A stretch of 9,141 nt of DNA, taken from the NCBI GenBank assembly GCA_964384965.1, contig CAYLLR010000025.1:1-9141 (forward strand). Reading direction: 5' to 3'. Both the position numbers and the translations under genes were made by a program. Numbering within the stretch: position 1 is the first letter of the stretch; every line of letters begins with the position of its first letter. Below the pieces are notes generated by a model that saw nothing but the letters and a program-made list of their open reading frames with translations, was not told the origin of the DNA and did no database searches. Source of the DNA: GW2011-AR1 sp964384965 (GTDB lineage: Archaea; Nanobdellota; Nanobdellia; Pacearchaeales; GW2011-AR1). Positions 6,392 to 9,141 of this stretch are shown one piece after another.

Positions 6392-7504
6392 ATGAAAAAT
6401 TATAAAATTGCAATTATTCTAGGCACCCGTGCGGAATTGATAAAAACTTTTCCAGTAATGCTTGAATTGCAAAGAAAGAAGATTCCTTATTATTTTATTC
6501 ATACAGGGCAACATAATTTACAGGATCTTTGTGAAAAATTTGGAGTAAGAAAACCAGATTTAGTCATAACAAAAGAGTCAGTTAAGAGTTCAAAATTTAA
6601 CTCAAAACAATTAAAAGCAATTATGTGGAATTTGGGTTTGCTGTTTAAAATAAAAAAGTCCTTGAAATCCTTGGGAAATTTAAAATATGTTTTATACCAC
6701 GGAGATACAATGACTACCTTTACTGCTTCGTTAGCTTCATCAAGATTATTCAATCCTTTTAAGAGATATAAAAATGTTCATTTAGAAGCAGGGCTTAGAA
6801 GTTTTGATCTTTTTGAGCCTTTTCCAGAGGAGATTTCAAGAAGGGTTGCAGGGATGTTTTCAGATATCCTTTTTGCTCCCTCTGCACTCGCTAAATGGCA
6901 CTTAAGAAACAAAAAAGGTAAGAAGATAGTTCTTGTTGGAAATACAATTGTTGATTCTGCAATAGAATCTTTAAAGATATCAAAAAAGAAGAAGGTTAAA
7001 ATTTTATCTAAAAAGAAGTTTGCTTTGATAACCGTGCATCGTCATGAAAACTTAAAATCTTATGAGCGGATGAAAAAAATAGTTGAGATCCTATCGTCAT
7101 TAGAAATTCCCTCTTTTTTTGCAATGCATGATAATACTGCTTACAAATTAAAGCAATTTAATTTGTATAAAAAGCTGCTTCAAAATAAAAACATTAAAAT
7201 GATGCCTGCAATGGATTACCCCTCATTTATTTATCAAATGAGTAAATGTTCTCTGATTATTTGTGATGGGGGGTCTATGCAAGAAGAAAGTTTAATTTTT
7301 AGCAAGCCTTGTATTATTTTAAGAAATTCAACTGAGAGGCAAGAAGGGTTGGAAACAAATTTTCAATACCTGAGTAAATTAGATGTTGAAAAAACAAAAG
7401 AAAAAATTAAGGAATATTTATCTCCAAAGTTTAAAATTAAAAAATTTAAAAACCCTTATGGGGAAAAAGGAGTTAGTAAAAAAATTGTGGGGGTTTTAAA
7501 ATGA
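6392..7504 (+). CDS. wecB: UDP-N-acetylglucosamine 2-epimerase, non-hydrolysing (WecB/MnaA-like)
   Basis: Family members interconvert UDP-GlcNAc and UDP-ManNAc in the cytoplasm, supplying ManNAc-type sugars for surface glycans. The 370-residue length is normal for two Rossmann domains of the GT-B fold. Visible motifs are GTRAELIK (11-18, where most homologues have GTRPE), HGDTMTT (103-109), HLEAGLRS (130-137), PEEISRR (145-151), VHRHEN (215-220) and CDGGSMQEE (291-299), followed by TERQEG (314-319). D105, E132, E146 or E147, and H216 correspond to the catalytic residues of bacterial WecB. No dehydrogenase (WecC) is seen in the window to take the product to ManNAcA. The gene starts a tight run, its stop overlapping the methyltransferase start by ATGA. 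A related, different sugar-nucleotide epimerase cannot be excluded, given the GTRAE variant. Confidence 0.87.
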   Translation: MKNYKIAIILGTRAELIKTFPVMLELQRKKIPYYFIHTGQHNLQDLCEKFGVRKPDLVITKESVKSSKFNSKQLKAIMWNLGLLFKIKKSLKSLGNLKYVLYHGDTMTTFTASLASSRLFNPFKRYKNVHLEAGLRSFDLFEPFPEEISRRVAGMFSDILFAPSALAKWHLRNKKGKKIVLVGNTIVDSAIESLKISKKKKVKILSKKKFALITVHRHENLKSYERMKKIVEILSSLEIPSFFAMHDNTAYKLKQFNLYKKLLQNKNIKMMPAMDYPSFIYQMSKCSLIICDGGSMQEESLIFSKPCIILRNSTERQEGLETNFQYLSKLDVEKTKEKIKEYLSPKFKIKKFKNPYGEKGVSKKIVGVLK

Positions 7505-8025
7505 AATTACACCTAGGTTGCGGAAGAGATTACAAAAAAGGATATGTTAATTGTGATATATCTAAAGCCGTAAACCCAGATAAAATAGTCAATCTAGAAA
7601 AGAAATTACCCTTTAAAGAGAATTCTGTAGAAGAAGTTATTGCAAATCATGTTTTTGAACATGTTGTCAACTTTGTACAATTAATGCATGAATTACATAG
7701 AGTTTGCAAGAAAAATGCAATAATAAAGATAAAAACGCCGTTTTTTTCTGCATGGGGGCAATATAATGATCCAACACATGTTAGATTTTTTACACCTTTT
7801 ACTTTTGATTATTTCAAGGAAGGTAATTATTCTCATGAGGTTGGAGTAGATAGGAAGATGTTTGAAGTAAAAAAAGTCAAGATAAATTATGGGATAGGGG
7901 CTTCAAGCAAGCTTAATTGGTTAATGAATCCTTTAGTAAATCTAAATCATACCTTCTATTGTAGGTTTTTAGCTTTTATAGTTCCTTCTTCGGAAATTGA
8001 GTTTGAATTAGAAGTTATAAAATGA
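7501..8025 (+). CDS. Class I SAM-dependent methyltransferase, probably glycan-modifying
   Basis: A compact 174-residue methyltransferase of the Methyltransf_11 type. Motif I is LHLGCGRD (3-10), the acidic end of strand 2 is NCDIS (17-21), and the post-motif region FEHVVNFVQLMHELHRVCK (52-70) with IKIKTP (75-80) is typical. NDPTHVRFFTPFTFDYF (89-105) is a block seen in small methyltransferases of polysaccharide clusters. No membrane segment is predicted, so it acts in the cytoplasm. The gene overlaps both neighbours by 4 nt, and GTGGGGG 7 nt before the ATG may serve as a weak ribosome site. From this context it probably methylates a sugar or a glycan intermediate, but the sequence does not show the acceptor. 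Confidence 0.85.
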   Translation: MKLHLGCGRDYKKGYVNCDISKAVNPDKIVNLEKKLPFKENSVEEVIANHVFEHVVNFVQLMHELHRVCKKNAIIKIKTPFFSAWGQYNDPTHVRFFTPFTFDYFKEGNYSHEVGVDRKMFEVKKVKINYGIGASSKLNWLMNPLVNLNHTFYCRFLAFIVPSSEIEFELEVIK

Positions 8026-9107
8026 AAAAAATAAAAGTTTATCTTCAATATCCTTGGAAGTTTCCAGATAGCCCCTACTATAAATATTTGGTAGATTCCC
8101 CTCCAAGGGGGGTAGAGTTTCTAAATACAAAAAAGCAAAAAGGAGTAATTACAAATAAGAGATTTTTTTGGTTTTCTAATTTTCTTAAAAGAAACATCCG
8201 AAGAGTTGCAAATCTTGTCCCTTTTTCAACACCTAATGCTCATTTGAGTCCAAAAGGAAATTATGATTTAATCCATTGTGCCCATTGTTTAAGTAAGAAT
8301 AAAAATAAGCCCTGGGTAGCAGATATAGAAAGTGAATGGCAATTATATCTTGGGAATAAAAATAAAAGGGTTGAAAAAAAAATAAGAAAAATATTTATTA
8401 ACAAAAATTGCAAAAAAATACTTCCTTGGACAGAACACACTAAAAAAGAAATTTTAAATCTTTTTCCAGAGATAAAGGAAAAATTAGAAGTAGTTTATCC
8501 AGCAATACCAGAGAAGAAATTCAAGAAAAGGAGAAAGGGGAAAAAAATAAATTTGATCTTCAGTGGGAGATATTTTTATTCTAAAGGGGGCATGCAAGCG
8601 CTTGAATCGATTGATAGGTTAACAAAAAAATATAAGAATGTCTATGGAATCTTTAACTCTGAAGTTCCTCGCGATGTTTTGAGAAAATACTCTTCAAATA
8701 AAAAAATAATGTTTTATGGATTAATTCCTCAAAAAAAATTATTTGAGCTATACGAGGATTCAGATATATTAATTTATCCGGGGTATTCAGATAGTTTTGG
8801 TTTTGCATACCTAGAAGCAATGAGTTTTGGAATCCCTGCGATTACAGTTGAAGGATTTGCAAAAAAAGAGATTGTAAGGGAAAGAAAAACAGGTTTTGTC
8901 ATCCCAATGCAGAAGGGGTTAAATGTGAAGAGAGTTAGTGAACAAGTAGTTAGGCAATTAATGAAAAGAGCGTCCCAATTAATTGAAAACAAAAAATTGA
9001 GGGAGCAAATGTCAAAAAATTGCCTAGAAGAAATTAAAAATGGCAAATTCTCTATAAAAGAAAGAAATAAAAAATTAAAAAAGATTTATGTGGAGGCTTT
9101 GAAGTGA
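8022..9107 (+). CDS. GT4-family glycosyltransferase
   Basis: A 361-residue GT-B glycosyltransferase. The N-terminal acceptor half (about 1-170) is divergent and very basic. The C-terminal donor half is the Glycos_transf_1 domain: IFSGRYFYSKGG (179-190) with R183 and K188 at the usual phosphate-binding sites, IMFYGLIPQKKLFELY (229-244), SDILIYPGYSDSFGFAYLEA (247-266), and a G-x-P loop (270-272). The usual E-x7-E is D257-x7-E265, a conservative first Glu to Asp change also met in active GT4 enzymes. It probably adds a nucleotide-activated hexose to a lipid-linked glycan at the inner membrane face. It overlaps the methyltransferase by ATGA and the next gene by GTGA. No good ribosome site is visible, so translational coupling is likely. 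Donor and acceptor are unknown. Confidence 0.88.
   Translation: MKKIKVYLQYPWKFPDSPYYKYLVDSPPRGVEFLNTKKQKGVITNKRFFWFSNFLKRNIRRVANLVPFSTPNAHLSPKGNYDLIHCAHCLSKNKNKPWVADIESEWQLYLGNKNKRVEKKIRKIFINKNCKKILPWTEHTKKEILNLFPEIKEKLEVVYPAIPEKKFKKRRKGKKINLIFSGRYFYSKGGMQALESIDRLTKKYKNVYGIFNSEVPRDVLRKYSSNKKIMFYGLIPQKKLFELYEDSDILIYPGYSDSFGFAYLEAMSFGIPAITVEGFAKKEIVRERKTGFVIPMQKGLNVKRVSEQVVRQLMKRASQLIENKKLREQMSKNCLEEIKNGKFSIKERNKKLKKIYVEALK
9092..9096 (+). promoter_or_regulatory. Ribosome-binding site of the partial GT2 gene
   Basis: GGAGG ends 7 nt before the GTG at 9104, the same spacing as at secD. It supports the GTG as a real start. Confidence 0.75.
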
Positions 9108-9141
9108 GAGCGAGTTTAATTTGTCCAGTTTATAATGAGGA
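9104..9141 (+). CDS. GT2-family glycosyltransferase, N-terminus only (cut by window end)
   Basis: The GTG codon overlaps the GT4 stop by 4 nt (GTGA) and has GGAGG 7 nt upstream. The 12 complete codons read MRASLICPVYNE, and the next codon starts GA. The block I-C-P-V-Y-N-E is the classic first strand of family 2 (GT-A) glycosyltransferases, where it begins the nucleotide-binding fold. The remainder lies outside the window, so the DxD motif and membrane segments cannot be checked. Its position continues the glycan-synthesis run, and a GT2 is a usual partner of AglB-pathway GT4 enzymes. Confidence 0.75.
   Translation, partial: MRASLICPVYNE

Overview
The window looks like an AT-rich archaeal chromosome segment, probably from a small-genome DPANN-type lineage (Woesearchaeota/Pacearchaeota-like; this placement is inference). 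The archaeal evidence is: TATA-type promoters about 29-30 nt before the start codons of leading genes, secF placed before secD, an AglB/STT3 oligosaccharyltransferase, and a lone 5S rRNA gene not followed by other rRNA genes. It is a scaffold: exactly 100 N at 123-222 mark an assembly gap of unknown size.

Layout. 38-120 (minus strand) is a tRNA-Leu whose anticodon loop reads AAG. Across the gap lie two perfect 54-bp tandem units (223-330), each ending in a 16-bp copy of the tRNA 5' end. 405-522 is a 5S rRNA gene (plus strand). 523-749 has no gene, but it holds a possible small structured RNA (about 582-695) and the secF promoter.

From 750 to the end all genes are on the plus strand. secF and secD overlap by 4 nt and encode the accessory motor of the Sec translocon. 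A short membrane protein of the YdjM/DUF457 type follows. aglB encodes the N-glycosylation transferase and has its own promoter. After another promoter comes a glycan-synthesis run: a WecB-like UDP-GlcNAc 2-epimerase, a small class I methyltransferase, a GT4 glycosyltransferase and the first codons of a GT2 glycosyltransferase. The genes in this run overlap by 4 nt (ATGA or GTGA).

The genes make a coherent cell-surface module: proteins are exported by Sec with SecDF, then glycosylated by AglB on the outer face of the membrane with a glycan that the downstream enzymes probably help build. Leading genes (secF, aglB, the epimerase) look leaderless, while some internal genes (secD, the GT2) have clear GGAGG ribosome-binding sites. 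I see no defence, mobile or otherwise novel system in the protein-coding part. The oddities lie in the first 750 bases: the A34 tRNA-Leu, the tRNA-derived tandem array at the gap, and the candidate small RNA.
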